Numbered from the stretch's first letter, positions 36,950-46,000 are shown. The stretch: DNA of 64,000 nucleotides from Roseateles oligotrophus (GCF_014204525.1 NZ_JACHLP010000010.1:118710-182709), one strand, 5' to 3'. Program-made: numbers and translations. The notes: a model not told the origin generated them from the sequence alone.

Positions 36950-37720
36950 ATGCCGATCGAACTGTTCAACAAGGACGGACATCTTTGCCTGATGTTCACC
37001 GACCTCTGCCGCGAGGGTGGCGAGGCGGTGCAATCCAACCAGTTCTTGCTGATCGATAACAAGACCGGCGTCATCATCGACCCCGGCGGCAATCTGGCTT
37101 ATGGCGAGCTGTACCTGGGCATGACGCAGCATTTCCCGCCACAGCAGCTCTCGGCCATCATCGCCTCGCATGCCGACCCGGACATCATCGCCTCGCTGGA
37201 CCGCTGGATGACGGCCACCACGGCGGCCAAGCTCTATATCTCGCGCATCTGGGAGCGCTTCGTCCCGCATTTCTGCAAGGCCGGCAAGACCACCGGCCGC
37301 ATCGTCGGCATTCCCGACCTGGGCATGCGCATCCCGCTGGGGCGCGGCCATCTGCTGGCGCTGCCGGCGCACTTCCTGCATTCCGAAGGCAATTTCCAGT
37401 TCTACGACCCGGTCAGCCGCATCTTGTTCTCGGGCGATCTGGGCGCCTCGCTGGGCCATGAGCTGGAAGTGCAGAAACCCGTCACCTCGCTGGCCGGCCA
37501 TCTACCCTATATGGAAGGCTTCCACCGCCGCTATATGGTGGCCAACAAGGTCTTGCGGCATTGGGCCCAGATGGTGCGCAAGCTGCCCATCGACATGATC
37601 GTGCCCCAGCATGGCGCGCCCATGACGGGCCCGGCCGTGCAGGAGTTCATCGAGTGGGTGGAGACGCTGAGCTGCGGCATCGACCTGATGACGGACCGCG
37701 ACTACACCATCCCTAACTGA
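36950..37720 (+). CDS. MBL-fold diiron protein, oxygen-binding (ODP/FprA-like)
   Basis: 256-residue cytosolic metallo-beta-lactamase-fold protein. It lacks a flavodoxin domain. The metal loop reads SHADPDIIASL, the H-x-DPDI variant seen in flavodiiron-related and oxygen-binding diiron proteins rather than the HxHxDH of hydrolases; other ligands are likely His in LPAHFLHSEGN, Asp in LFSGDLGASL and His in VPQHGAPM. The start MPIELFNKDG follows GAGG by 8 bp and lies downstream of the FNR promoter's expected start. Oxygen sensing, storage or reduction under low oxygen is inferred from family and promoter. Confidence 0.82.
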   Translation: MPIELFNKDGHLCLMFTDLCREGGEAVQSNQFLLIDNKTGVIIDPGGNLAYGELYLGMTQHFPPQQLSAIIASHADPDIIASLDRWMTATTAAKLYISRIWERFVPHFCKAGKTTGRIVGIPDLGMRIPLGRGHLLALPAHFLHSEGNFQFYDPVSRILFSGDLGASLGHELEVQKPVTSLAGHLPYMEGFHRRYMVANKVLRHWAQMVRKLPIDMIVPQHGAPMTGPAVQEFIEWVETLSCGIDLMTDRDYTIPN

Positions 37721-37739
37721 GCGGCTGAGCGGTTTAGCG

Positions 37740-39290
37740 TCAGCGCAGCTTGAACACCGCGACGTTCTCGACCAACTGCTGAGCCTGGTTGCGCAGGCTC
37801 TCGGCCGCGGCCGCGCTTTGCTCGACCAGGGCGGCATTTTGCTGGGTGCTCTGGTCCATCTGCGTGACGGCCTCGCCCACCTGGGCCACGCCCGAGCTTT
37901 GCTCGACGCTGGCGCTGCTGATCTCGCCCATGATGTCGGTCACGCGGCGGATCGCGCTGACCACCTCCTGCATGGTGGCGCCCGCCTTGTCCACCAGGGC
38001 CGTGCCGACCTCCACCCGCTCCACGCTGGTGGAGATCAGACTCTTGATCTCCTTGGCCGCATCGGCCGAGCGCTGGGCCAGGCTGCGCACCTCGCTGGCC
38101 ACGACGGCGAAGCCGCGGCCCTGTTCACCGGCCCGGGCCGCCTCCACCGCCGCGTTCAAGGCCAGGATATTGGTCTGGAAGGCGATGCCGTCGATCACGC
38201 TGATGATGTCGACGATGCGCTTGGAGCTGTCGTTGATGCCCTTCATGGTCTCCACCACCTGGCCCACTACCTCGCCACCCTGGATGGCCACGGTCGAGGC
38301 GCCCTGGGCCAGCTGATTGCCCTGGCGGGCGTTCTCGGCGTTCTGGCTGACGGTGGAGCCCAGTTGCTCCATCGAGGCGGCGGTTTGCTCCAGCGCGCTG
38401 GCCTGCTGTTCGGTGCGGCCGCTGAGGTCCTGATTGCCCTGGGCGATCTCGGCACTGGCCGTGGCCACGCTGTCGGCATTGCGGCGCACATTGCCGACGA
38501 TCTCGGACAGCCTGCCCCGCATGCCGTCCAGGGCATTGAGCAGCTGGGCGGTCTCGTCGCGGCCTTCGTTGCGCAGGTCCATCGTCAAATCGCCTTCGGC
38601 AAACCGCTGGGCCGCTTGCACCGCGGTGCCCATGGGCTGGGTGATCAGGCGGGTGACCCAGACGGCCAGGGCGGCGGCGATGCTGACCGAGATCAGCAGG
38701 CTGACGCTCTCCATGAGCTTGGCGCGGCCATAGGTCTCCTGGGAGCTGAGCACCGCGGCGGCCGAACCCTTGTCATTAATTTCAATCAATTTGACGATGC
38801 CCTCATTCATGCGGGCGAAGGCCTTGAAGGAGTCTTCGCGGTAGAACGCCTGAGCCTTGGCCGCCGTCGCTTCGCCGCCACGCGACAAGGGTGCGAGCCT
38901 GGAATGGGTTTCGAACAGCGCCGCCACCGAGGGGAGCAGCGCTTCATAGGCCGCGCGTTCGGCGCCCGGCGTCACCATGGGGGCATAGGTCTTGAGCGCC
39001 GCCTCGATACGTAGGCGCGCGGCATCCAGCTCCTCGTCGATGGCGTCCATGTCCTTGCCATTGAGCGACATCACATGGTTGGCCTGCAGCAGGCGGAAGT
39101 CGCTGGTGGCATCCTGGATCTCGCCCAGCACCTTGATGCTGGGCAGCCAGTTGCCACCGATGTCTTCGACCTTGTCATTGATGCGCCCCAGCTGCGAGAG
39201 CGAGAACATGCCCACCAGCAGATTGATGGCGACGATGGTCAAGAAGGCGAAGCCGAGCTTGGCTCCGATCTTGTAGTTGCTGAGCTTCAT
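37740..39290 (-). CDS. Methyl-accepting chemotaxis protein (Tar-like, 4HB sensor)
   Basis: 516-residue inner-membrane chemoreceptor. First membrane segment about 10-30 ([20 protein letters not shown]), a periplasmic four-helix-bundle sensor (about 35-185), second segment about 190-210, HAMP (about 212-265), and the signalling domain with the hairpin tip [20 protein letters not shown] about residue 375-400. The C-terminus VAVFKLR lacks the NWETF receptor-methylase tether. The start [17 protein letters not shown] is typical of this Burkholderiales family. The ligand is unknown. It converges with the diiron-protein gene, 19 bp apart. Confidence 0.93.
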   Translation of the reverse strand: MKLSNYKIGAKLGFAFLTIVAINLLVGMFSLSQLGRINDKVEDIGGNWLPSIKVLGEIQDATSDFRLLQANHVMSLNGKDMDAIDEELDAARLRIEAALKTYAPMVTPGAERAAYEALLPSVAALFETHSRLAPLSRGGEATAAKAQAFYREDSFKAFARMNEGIVKLIEINDKGSAAAVLSSQETYGRAKLMESVSLLISVSIAAALAVWVTRLITQPMGTAVQAAQRFAEGDLTMDLRNEGRDETAQLLNALDGMRGRLSEIVGNVRRNADSVATASAEIAQGNQDLSGRTEQQASALEQTAASMEQLGSTVSQNAENARQGNQLAQGASTVAIQGGEVVGQVVETMKGINDSSKRIVDIISVIDGIAFQTNILALNAAVEAARAGEQGRGFAVVASEVRSLAQRSADAAKEIKSLISTSVERVEVGTALVDKAGATMQEVVSAIRRVTDIMGEISSASVEQSSGVAQVGEAVTQMDQSTQQNAALVEQSAAAAESLRNQAQQLVENVAVFKLR

Positions 39291-39333
39291 CAATCTTCCT
39301 TTCCAAGAAAACAATGATTGCGCGTTCCCGCCC

Positions 39334-39362
39334 CAAATCGGCAGCCGCCTGAGTGCAAAGTT
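39334..39362 (-). promoter_or_regulatory. Weak flagellar sigma-28-like promoter for the chemoreceptor gene
   Basis: On the minus strand GCCGATTT (39341-39334) resembles the sigma-28 -10 GCCGATAA, with TAAC 17 bp further upstream instead of TAAA at 15 bp. The spacing is off, so this is only a candidate. The rest of the 313-bp gap to 39603 shows nothing recognisable. Confidence 0.25.
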
Positions 39363-39603
39363 AGCGCTCAAGTCTAGGGGCGAACATCGCCCATTCATTG
39401 GTGAGAAGCCCTGTGTATCGGGCGCAAATCAGGGGACGGAGCCGGCTTTTGGGCTCGTCCCAAAGCCTTGACCGGGGCCTGCGTGTTGGCGAGCGGGGCG
39501 GCGGCGGGCCGGCCCACTATCATGGCGGCGGCCGTCTGCCCCGGCGCGATGCCGCGCCCTTGCAGCCCATCACCCACCCATCTGTTTCGCGAGGCACCCG
39601 CCC

Positions 39604-39984
39604 ATGTCTTCAGTTCCGCAAACCCTGGCCCTGAGCCTGCTTCTTCTGACCCTGGCCGCCCCGGCGCGGGCGGAGCTGGTCGAGATTCGCTGGAACGAGG
39701 CCGCCAGGTTCGCGCACAGCAGCGAGATCGCCGCGGGCAAGTTTCTGGAGCTGTGCGGCAAGCTGGGCCCGACGGCCGCCGTGCAGTGGAGCTTCAAGGC
39801 CGCGCAGGTGCTGAACTTCAATATCCACTACCACGAGGGCGAGAAGGTCGGCTACCCCGCCAAGGCCGAGGGCCTGCTGACGGCCAGCGGCGTCTTGAAG
39901 CCCGCTGCCGAGCAGGATTTTTGCTGGATGTGGTCCAACAAGAGCGGCCAGGCCGTGGCCCTCACGGTCGAGTTGGCGCGTTAG
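39604..39984 (+). CDS. Small secreted protein of unknown function
   Basis: 126 residues with a signal peptide (LALSLLLLTLAAPARA, cut near residue 23). The mature part contains two Cys (FLELCGKLG, DFCWMWSNKSG) that could form a disulfide, and strands WSFKAAQVLNFNIHYHEG and SGQAVALTVELAR. The overall pattern, a strand with FNIHxHEG and a final WxNxSxxxVxLTVxL, resembles small GOLD-like beta-sandwich proteins. GAGG lies 10 bp upstream of the ATG. Predicted periplasmic; no partner in sight. Confidence 0.72.
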   Translation: MSSVPQTLALSLLLLTLAAPARAELVEIRWNEAARFAHSSEIAAGKFLELCGKLGPTAAVQWSFKAAQVLNFNIHYHEGEKVGYPAKAEGLLTASGVLKPAAEQDFCWMWSNKSGQAVALTVELAR

Positions 39985-39990
39985 GGTCTG

Positions 39991-40452
39991 TCAGCACGGC
40001 GCTGCGAAGCGGTACTCCAGCTCCTCGTCCCCGTATTTGTCCCGCTTGCCCGTCGAACGCCAACCCAGGCTGCGGTAGAAGCCGTGGGAGCGCACCCGCG
40101 GATCGCTGGCGCAGCCCAGGAAGAGGCGCTGGTGGCCGTGGGCCTGCAGCTGGGCCATCATGTCCTGCAAAAGGCGCCGGCCCAGGCCCTGGCCTTCGAA
40201 CTCGGGTAGCAGGGCCAGCACGATGATTTCGCCGGTCTGGCGCTCGGCAAAGCAGTAGCCGACGATCATGCCGCCCCGGCAGCAGACCTCGCCGGGCAGC
40301 TCGCCCGAGGCGAGCTGCCCGCTCCAGGAGGCCTCGGTGATGCCCAGCTCGGCCAAGCGGGTGGCGGAGACGGCGTTCTCCCGCGTCTTGCCGCGTATGT
40401 CTATGCAGGCGGCGATGTCGGCGGGCCGGGCGGGGCGGAATTCAAAAGGCAT
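39991..40452 (-). CDS. GNAT family N-acetyltransferase
   Basis: 153-residue acetyl-CoA-dependent acyltransferase. The acetyl-CoA pyrophosphate loop is PEFEGQGLGRRLL (about 85-97; Q/R-x-x-G-x-G/A type), with beta-4 IIVLALLPEF before it and FYRSLGWRSTGKR near the end, as in the family. The substrate is unknown. The leader directly before the ATG contains four TTGC units (plus strand), see the repeat entry. It is convergent with the small secreted gene, 6 bp apart. Confidence 0.88.
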   Translation of the reverse strand: MPFEFRPARPADIAACIDIRGKTRENAVSATRLAELGITEASWSGQLASGELPGEVCCRGGMIVGYCFAERQTGEIIVLALLPEFEGQGLGRRLLQDMMAQLQAHGHQRLFLGCASDPRVRSHGFYRSLGWRSTGKRDKYGDEELEYRFAAPC

Positions 40453-40463
40453 GGGGTGCTCGT

Positions 40464-40479
40464 TTGCTTGCTTGCTTGC
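40464..40479. repeat. (TTGC)4 microsatellite
   Basis: Four tandem TTGC units start 12 bp upstream of the GNAT start codon, in the position of its ribosome-binding region on the minus strand. Change in copy number would alter leader spacing, not the reading frame. Confidence 0.7.
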
Positions 40480-40500
40480 TGGCAGTGCGGCATGAATTTA

Positions 40501-41379
40501 TCAGGCCTCCAGCACGCGCACCCGGGGCCAGCGCTCGGCATAGCGTTTCTGGCTCAGGCGCTGGCGATAGGTTTCGACGCTGACGCGGACGGGGTTGCGC
40601 CGCACGGTGCAGGAAAAAAGATCGTCCAGGCCATGTGGGGCCAGCACCTGGATGCGATCGGCCTCGTCCAGCCAGACGGCCACGGCGGTGGCGTACTCCG
40701 GCCAGGAGGCGACGGCCTCCTCAAGCGAGCCCAGTGGTGCCACCGCATGGCCGAAGCAGCGCTCGAACCAGAGGTGCACCCCGGCCTGGTTGACCACCTC
40801 CCAGGGCAGCCCGGGCAGCGTCTGGCTTAGGGCCTGTTAGCGCTACGGCAATGGGTCGCGTTGTGCCCAGCCAGGGGTGCAGGCAAGGCGCAAACCGCAG
40901 CCGGGTTGGTCACCCGGCGAGGATTTGCAACGCCGCATGCGCCCCTGGCTGGGCACAACCCTTCGGGAAGGCTCGCCCCGGTGGGCTATGCTGGGTTGCA
41001 CCGCTTGCCCGCACGCGAGTGCGGGCGGCGCGCTGCGCCTTGCCCACCGGGGCGAGCCTTCGCGGCCCATTGCCGTAGCGCTAACAGGCCCTAGGCGGGC
41101 CCGCAGCGCGGCCTCGCGCTGCGGGCTCAGGTCGCTGGCATCGAAGAAGGCCACGTCCACATCGCTCAGGCCCTGGGCGCAGGGGGCGGCCGTGCTCCGG
41201 CCGTGCAAGGCGTCCCAGACCAGATTGCGCAAGGCGCCCGCGCCTATGCACCAGGAGGCCAGGCCCAGGCCGCGCACGGCCCGCAGCGCTTCCATCAGCC
41301 AGGGGCTTTGCCGTAGCAGGGCGATCAGCCGGGCTGCCTGCTCGGGCTCGATGCTTGGCGGCTCTGCATATGGAGGCAT
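40501..41379 (-). pseudogene. Nucleotidyltransferase family gene interrupted by an inverted-repeat element
   Basis: N-terminal 96 codons (MPPYAEPPSI to REAALRARL, with LASWCIGAGALRNLVWD and SDVDVAFFD, the nucleotidyltransferase DxD-type motif) and C-terminal codons (VNQAGVHLWFERCFGHAV to RWPRVRVLEA) lie either side of a 262-bp element (40830-41091). Removing the element plus one TA joins the frame exactly as RARL-SQTLPGLPWE-VVNQAG and gives a 204-residue protein, the usual size of COG3575-like nucleotidyltransferases. The first half reads into the element for about 80 residues of nonsense. Its ATG overlaps the stop of the VOC gene, so it was the second gene of an operon. Probably inactive now. 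Confidence 0.88.
40830..41091. mobile_element. MITE-like inverted-repeat element family A, complete copy
   Basis: 262 bp flanked on both sides by TA (40828-40829 and 41092-41093). The ends are inverted: AGGGCCTGTTAGCGC / GCGCTAACAGGCCCT, identical for about 28 bp counting the TA, then one mismatch and further identity. Inside is a perfect 18-bp inverted repeat (40860-40877 with 40942-40959) that encloses the structured core. It encodes no transposase. TA duplication suggests mobilisation by an IS630/Tc1-type transposase, which is not in the window. Confidence 0.85.
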
Positions 41380-41810
41380 CAGGGGTTCATCAGGGCCGCG
41401 AAGCGCCGGGTCATCTCGTCAAAAGACAGGTCTTCCATTTTGCTGGCAATCAACCAGCTGTGGCCAAAAGGGTCGATCAAGCTGCCGCGGCGGTCGCCGT
41501 CGAACTGGTCGGTCGGCTCTTGCTGGCTTTGGCCGCCTGCGGCCAGGCCGGCCGCAAAGACTTGGTCTACATCGGCCACCCGCAGATAGAGGGAGACCGG
41601 GCTGCCGCCCAGGCTGAGCGGGCTCTTGAAGCCCATCTCGGGGAACTCATCCCCCAGCATGATTTTTTGATCCAGCGGCAAATGCAACTCGGCATGGGCA
41701 GTTTTACCGTCCGGCATCAAGAGCCTGACCTTGAGTTCGGCGCCGAACACGTTTTGGTAATAGGCGATGGCGGCCTCGGCATTGCCGACGATCAGATAGG
41801 GCGTGCTCAT
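41379..41810 (-). CDS. VOC family protein (PhnB/glyoxalase-like)
   Basis: 143-residue vicinal-oxygen-chelate protein. Paired beta-alpha-beta-beta-beta units: YLIVGNAEAAIAYYQNVFGA, HAELHLPLDQKIMLGDE, then VSLYLRVADVDQVF and IDPFGHSWLIASK. The FGAE and DPFGHxW pattern is typical of the PhnB/YfiT-like branch. Metal-ligand residues are not certain, so the activity is open (glyoxalase-like, resistance-like or other). Its stop overlaps the start of the interrupted nucleotidyltransferase gene by 1 bp. Confidence 0.88.
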   Translation of the reverse strand: MSTPYLIVGNAEAAIAYYQNVFGAELKVRLLMPDGKTAHAELHLPLDQKIMLGDEFPEMGFKSPLSLGGSPVSLYLRVADVDQVFAAGLAAGGQSQQEPTDQFDGDRRGSLIDPFGHSWLIASKMEDLSFDEMTRRFAALMNP

Positions 41811-42004
41811 GGCGGGGGCTCCAAAAACAAGGGGGCAAGTTGCCGCGGCGAATCCCGTGGCGCAGCGTCCGACGATCGTGGGCCGCTTGTTGCAATTTTG
41901 GCATTCCTGCTCATGCTGGATGCGGCATGAGTTGCAAGGGGAGGCAAAGCTCGCTAGTCTGAGCCGGTCAACGCGCTGCTGCGTTAGTTACAGGGAGTCT
42001 GGCT

Positions 42005-43930
42005 GTGGGTCATTTGCTCTCGCGACTGTCTATCTCCGCCAAATTTGGCCTTTTGGCGCTGCTGAGTCTGTTGATCCTGCTGGTTCCAACCCTCAGCCTG
42101 ATCAATGGCAAGCTGGATCAGGTGCAGGTGGCCAGGCTTGAGTTTGAGGGTGTCGAGCCGGCCCGGCAGGCGGTGCAGCTGATCAAGCTGCTGCAGGTGC
42201 ATCGCGGCATGACGGCGGTTTGGCTGGGTGGCAACAAGGCCGTGGAATCCAAGCGCCAGGAGCAGCAGGCCGCGGTCGAGGCCCAGTTCGCACGTCTGAA
42301 AGCTGCGTTGGCACAGACGCCGGAGGCCAAGCTGAACAGCCGTTTGCAAGCCTTGGACGAAGGCTGGCGCGCGCTGGCGGGCAAGCTCACCGGCGCGGGC
42401 CTGAAGCCGTCGGAGAGCTTTGCCTTGCACAGCGATCTGATCGCCGAGCAGATCGACCTGCTCGACGATGTGGCGATTGCCTACGGCATCGTGCTGGACC
42501 CCGAAGCCACCACCTACTATCTGCAGGCCGCTGCCTTTGCCAAGCTGCCCTTGTTGACCGAGACGCTGGGCCAGATGCGGGCCCGTGGTGCGGTGCTGCT
42601 GGCCCAGGGGGCGCCGAATGCGCAGGAGAAGGCCTTGATCCTGAGCCTGCTCAGCCAGGCCCGCCAGCAGAGCCGCGACACTTTCAAGCTGTTGGATCTG
42701 GCCGGCAACGCCAGTCCGCCGCTGGCCCAAGCTCTGAGCAGTGAAGTCAAAAAGACCCAGGCCGGGTTTGATGAAGCCCAAGAGCTGATCCGCCAGCAAA
42801 TCCTCGGCCCGGAGACGCCGACCGGTAACGCCACAGCTTTTTTCAGCACCCTGACCCGGGTGATAGACCAGCACTATGCCTTGGAGGCTCCGGCCATCAT
42901 GCAGTTCTCCGACGCGTTGGAGAACCGGGTGCAGAACAGCCAGCGTGAGCTGATGTGGGTGCTGGCCATCTCCTGCCTGATGCTGGCCGTGTCGGCCTGG
43001 ATGATGTGGACGGTGGCCCGTCAGATCCGCTCGGCCGTGGCGGTCGCGCTGGAGACCGCACGGGCGGTGGCGCGAGGCGAGCTCAACTATCAGGCCAAGC
43101 TGGAGGGGCGCGACGAGATCACCGCCTTGCTGGAGGCCTTGGGCGAGATGAGCGCGGGCTTGTCCACCCTGGTGGCCTCGGTGCGCGGGCGGGCGGAAAA
43201 CGTCTCCACCGCCTGCAGCGAGATCGCGCAAGGCAATCTGGATCTGTCCGGCCGCACCGAGCAGCAGGCCAGTGCCCTGCAGCAGACGGCGGCCACCATG
43301 GAGGAGCTGGGCGGCACCGTCAAACACAATGCCGAGAATGCCCGCATGGCCGATCAGTTAGCCCAGAGCGCCAGCCAGGTGGCGGCGCGCGGCGGCGAGG
43401 TGATGGGCGAGGTGGTCAGCACCATGGGCGAGATCAATAGCAGCTCCAAGCGTATCGCGGACATCATCGGCGTCATCGACGGCATCGCCTTCCAGACCAA
43501 TATCCTGGCGCTGAACGCGGCCGTCGAGGCCGCGCGGGCGGGCGAGCAAGGGCGCGGGTTCGCGGTGGTGGCCACCGAGGTGCGTACCCTGGCCGGCCGC
43601 AGCGCCGGGGCCGCGCGCGAGATCAAGGGCTTGATCGCCGCCAGCGTGGAACGGGTGGAACGCGGCACCGTGCTGGTGGCCCAGGCCGGCTCCACCATGG
43701 ACGAACTGGTGGCCAGCATCCGCAAGGTCACCGACATCGTGGGCGAGATCAGCAGCAGCAGCCGCGATCAGAGCCTGGGCCTGGAGCAGGTCGGCACGAC
43801 CGTCCGCTCCATGGACCAAGCCACCCAGCAAAACGCCGCCCTGGTGGAAGAAACCGCCTCGGCGGCCGAAAGCCTGAAAAACCAGGCCGAGCAATTGGTG
43901 GGTTCGGTGGCGGCGTTCAAGCTGCGCTGA
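42005..43930 (+). CDS. Methyl-accepting chemotaxis protein with large helical sensor
   Basis: 641-residue chemoreceptor. Membrane segment about 13-33, then a long all-helical periplasmic domain (about 35-315) starting [19 protein letters not shown], a pattern like the NIT/helical-bimodular sensors, second membrane segment about 318-340, HAMP, and signalling domain with [20 protein letters not shown] (about 490-510). The C-terminus VAAFKLR matches the other receptor. The start is GTG in GGCTGTGGGTCAT with GGGAG 9 bp upstream. Nitrate or nitrite as ligand is possible given the sensor pattern and the nar locus, but not shown. Confidence 0.92.
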   Translation: MGHLLSRLSISAKFGLLALLSLLILLVPTLSLINGKLDQVQVARLEFEGVEPARQAVQLIKLLQVHRGMTAVWLGGNKAVESKRQEQQAAVEAQFARLKAALAQTPEAKLNSRLQALDEGWRALAGKLTGAGLKPSESFALHSDLIAEQIDLLDDVAIAYGIVLDPEATTYYLQAAAFAKLPLLTETLGQMRARGAVLLAQGAPNAQEKALILSLLSQARQQSRDTFKLLDLAGNASPPLAQALSSEVKKTQAGFDEAQELIRQQILGPETPTGNATAFFSTLTRVIDQHYALEAPAIMQFSDALENRVQNSQRELMWVLAISCLMLAVSAWMMWTVARQIRSAVAVALETARAVARGELNYQAKLEGRDEITALLEALGEMSAGLSTLVASVRGRAENVSTACSEIAQGNLDLSGRTEQQASALQQTAATMEELGGTVKHNAENARMADQLAQSASQVAARGGEVMGEVVSTMGEINSSSKRIADIIGVIDGIAFQTNILALNAAVEAARAGEQGRGFAVVATEVRTLAGRSAGAAREIKGLIAASVERVERGTVLVAQAGSTMDELVASIRKVTDIVGEISSSSRDQSLGLEQVGTTVRSMDQATQQNAALVEETASAAESLKNQAEQLVGSVAAFKLR

Positions 43931-43953
43931 GTTTATTGCCCGGCCCGGCCAAG

Positions 43954-44120
43954 CTAGTACCGTGCCGCGTAAGTATCGGAACATGAAAGCGTGTCTTCGC
44001 CTCCATGGCCGCGTTGCAAATCCTCGCCATAGCTGCGGCTATGGCTGCGGTTTGCGCCTTGCCCTGAAGGCGAATCCATCCCTTTCATTTTGTTCCTCTA
44101 CTTGCACGGCACGGTACTAG
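43954..44120. mobile_element. MITE-like element family B, longer copy
   Basis: Terminal inverted repeats TAGTACCGTGCCGCGTAAGT and its counterpart ending GGCACGGTACTA, flanked on both sides by CTAG (43954-43957 and 44117-44120). Next to the ends are GAACATGAAAG and CTTTCATTTTGTTCC. The centre (44011-44066) is the structured core also found in family A, in the opposite orientation. It ends 80 bp before the PAP2 gene, so it lies in or replaces that gene's promoter. Confidence 0.75.
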
Positions 44121-44200
44121 GCGCAAAAGCGGGGGGGGCTGGATCGGTTCCAATGTCGGCGACAAGTATTCTTTGCTCCTTCTTGTTTTTGCCGCCAGCC

Positions 44201-44899
44201 ATGTCGAAACCCGCCGCCCCCTCCTTCATCCCTGTGCCGACCGGCTCCCGGCGTGGTCTGCTGCGGCCCTTGCTGACGGCCGGGGCCTTGTTTTTGCTGG
44301 GCCTGGCCTTCGCGCATCTGGGGCAGGAGGTGGGCGGCGGCGGGGCCTATGGCTTCGATCAAGCCCTGCTGCTGAGGGCGCAAGCCCTGCGCGCGGCCCA
44401 TCCCGGCCTGAGCGAGATGATGCGCGACATCACCGCCCTGGGTAGCACGGCGGTGCTGGTGCTGATCAGCTGCCTGACGGTGGTCTATCTGGTGCTCAGC
44501 GGCCACCGCGGCCGGGCCGGCTTGTTGGCGCTCTCGGCCATCGGCGGCACCGGCCTGCTGTACTTCTTCAAGAGCTTGTTTGCGCGCGCCCGGCCGGACG
44601 CGGCCTTTGCCGACGCGGTGGTCGGCGGCTGGAGCTTCCCCAGCGGCCACACCAGCATGTCGGCCATCGTCTTCCTGACCCTGGGCAGCTTGCTGGCGGC
44701 CATGCGGGTGCGTCCGCGCGAACGCATCTTTATTCTGGCCACCGCCGTCTTGCTGACGCTGCTGGTGGGCATCAGCCGGGTCATGCTGGGTGCGCACTGG
44801 GCCAGCGATGCGCTGGGCGGCTGGGCCTTCGGCGCGGCCTGGGCCTTGCTGTGCCTGATGCTGGCCCGCCTGCTGCAGCGCTGGCGGCTGGCTGAATAA
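44201..44899 (+). CDS. PAP2-superfamily membrane phosphatase
   Basis: 232-residue membrane protein with six segments. The three phosphatase motifs are present: KSLFARARP (KX6RP, about 125), SFPSGHTSMS (PSGH, about 147), and SRVMLGAHWASD (SRX5HXXXD, about 190). Active site on the periplasmic face; substrates may be undecaprenyl pyrophosphate or phosphatidate. The start MSKPAAPSFIP is chosen because upstream codons run into a family B element. The gene converges with cysB, 2 bp apart. Confidence 0.9.
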   Translation: MSKPAAPSFIPVPTGSRRGLLRPLLTAGALFLLGLAFAHLGQEVGGGGAYGFDQALLLRAQALRAAHPGLSEMMRDITALGSTAVLVLISCLTVVYLVLSGHRGRAGLLALSAIGGTGLLYFFKSLFARARPDAAFADAVVGGWSFPSGHTSMSAIVFLTLGSLLAAMRVRPRERIFILATAVLLTLLVGISRVMLGAHWASDALGGWAFGAAWALLCLMLARLLQRWRLAE

Positions 44900-44901
44900 G
44901 C

Positions 44902-45861
44902 TCAGACCGCTTCGCCCAGGCCCAGCCTGGCCTCGTCCACGGCGGCGCGGCTCAGCGGCGCGGCAAAGGTGGTGATGAAGGCGTAGATGTAGTCGCGCAG
45001 ATAGGCGTCGCGGCGCACGGCCAGGCGGGTCATATTGTCGGCAAACAGATGGCGGGCATCGATGGCGCTGAGGTGGCGGTCGCGCTCCTCGTCGTAGGCG
45101 ATGGCCGCGACGATGCCCACGCCCAGGCCCAGGTCCACATAGGTCTTGATCACATCGGCGTCCATGGCGGCCAGCACCACATTCAAGGCCAGGCCGGCCT
45201 TGCGGAAGGCCTCGTCGATATGGGAGCGGCCGGTGTAGCCGCTCTCGTAGGTGATGATGGGATGTTGCGCCAGGCGCGCCAGCGGCAAGACCTGACCCCG
45301 GGCGGCCAGCTCGGCGGCCTCGCGCGCCAGCGCATGGCCGGGCGGGGTGATGATGCTGTGGGTCCAGCGGTAGCAGGGCAGGGCGAGCAGCTCGTCGAAC
45401 TGGGCCAGGGCCTCGGTGGCGATGCCCACATCGGCCTCGCCATCCAGCAAGAGCCTGGCCACTTGCTGGGGCGAGCCCTGCTGCAGATGCAGGCTCACAT
45501 CGGGATGGGCGGCGCGGAAGTCGCGCACCACCGGGGGCAGGGCGTAACGAGCCTGGCTGTGGGTGGCGGCGATGCGCAGGGTGCCGCGGTCGGCGCTGGC
45601 AAAGTCCTCGCCGGCGCGTTTGAGGTTGTCGGCCTCGTGCAGCAGGCGCTCGACGATGGGCATCACATGGCGGCCGGGTTCGGTCAGGCCGGTCAGGCGC
45701 TTGCCGGCGCGCACAAAGATGTCGACGCCGAGCTCGTCTTCCAGCTCGCGGATCTGCCGGCTGACGCCGGGCTGCGAGGTGTGCAGGGCCTGGGCCACTT
45801 CGGTAAGGTTGAAGCCGCGGCGCTGGGCTTCGCGGACCGATCGCAATTGCTGGAAATTCAT
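44902..45861 (-). CDS. cysB: LysR-type regulator CysB
   Basis: 319-residue sulfur-assimilation regulator. HTH (MNFQQLRSVREAQRRGFNLT, then LHTSQPGVSRQIRELEDELG) is typical of the CysB/Cbl group. The inducer-domain signature is strong: THSQARYALPPVV, ITYESGYTGRSHIDEAF and AAMDADVIKTYVDLGLGVGI. It binds N-acetylserine or sulfate and controls cys genes elsewhere. The length matches E. coli CysB (324). Cbl is an alternative name for a paralogue; which one cannot be decided here. Confidence 0.92.
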   Translation of the reverse strand: MNFQQLRSVREAQRRGFNLTEVAQALHTSQPGVSRQIRELEDELGVDIFVRAGKRLTGLTEPGRHVMPIVERLLHEADNLKRAGEDFASADRGTLRIAATHSQARYALPPVVRDFRAAHPDVSLHLQQGSPQQVARLLLDGEADVGIATEALAQFDELLALPCYRWTHSIITPPGHALAREAAELAARGQVLPLARLAQHPIITYESGYTGRSHIDEAFRKAGLALNVVLAAMDADVIKTYVDLGLGVGIVAAIAYDEERDRHLSAIDARHLFADNMTRLAVRRDAYLRDYIYAFITTFAAPLSRAAVDEARLGLGEAV

Positions 45862-45966
45862 GGCAAACCTCTTTGCTTATCTGTTTTCCATTGTTGGCCC
45901 GGCCTCTCTTTCTGTCGTCCAAGAAAAATTGCTAACGATATTCATCAACGGCAATGCTTGTTCTGA

Positions 45967-46000
45967 GAAAAAAGGAAAAGGGCGGGGATGAGGCCGCCCT
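45967..46000 (-). terminator. Intrinsic terminator, minus strand, no obvious gene
   Basis: On the minus strand AGGGCGG (46000-45994) pairs with CCGCCCT (45985-45979), followed by TTTTCCTTTTTT. The nearest minus-strand gene to the right ends at 46709. The rest of the 490-bp gap from cysB to the oxygenase remnant shows no convincing coding sequence. Confidence 0.6.
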
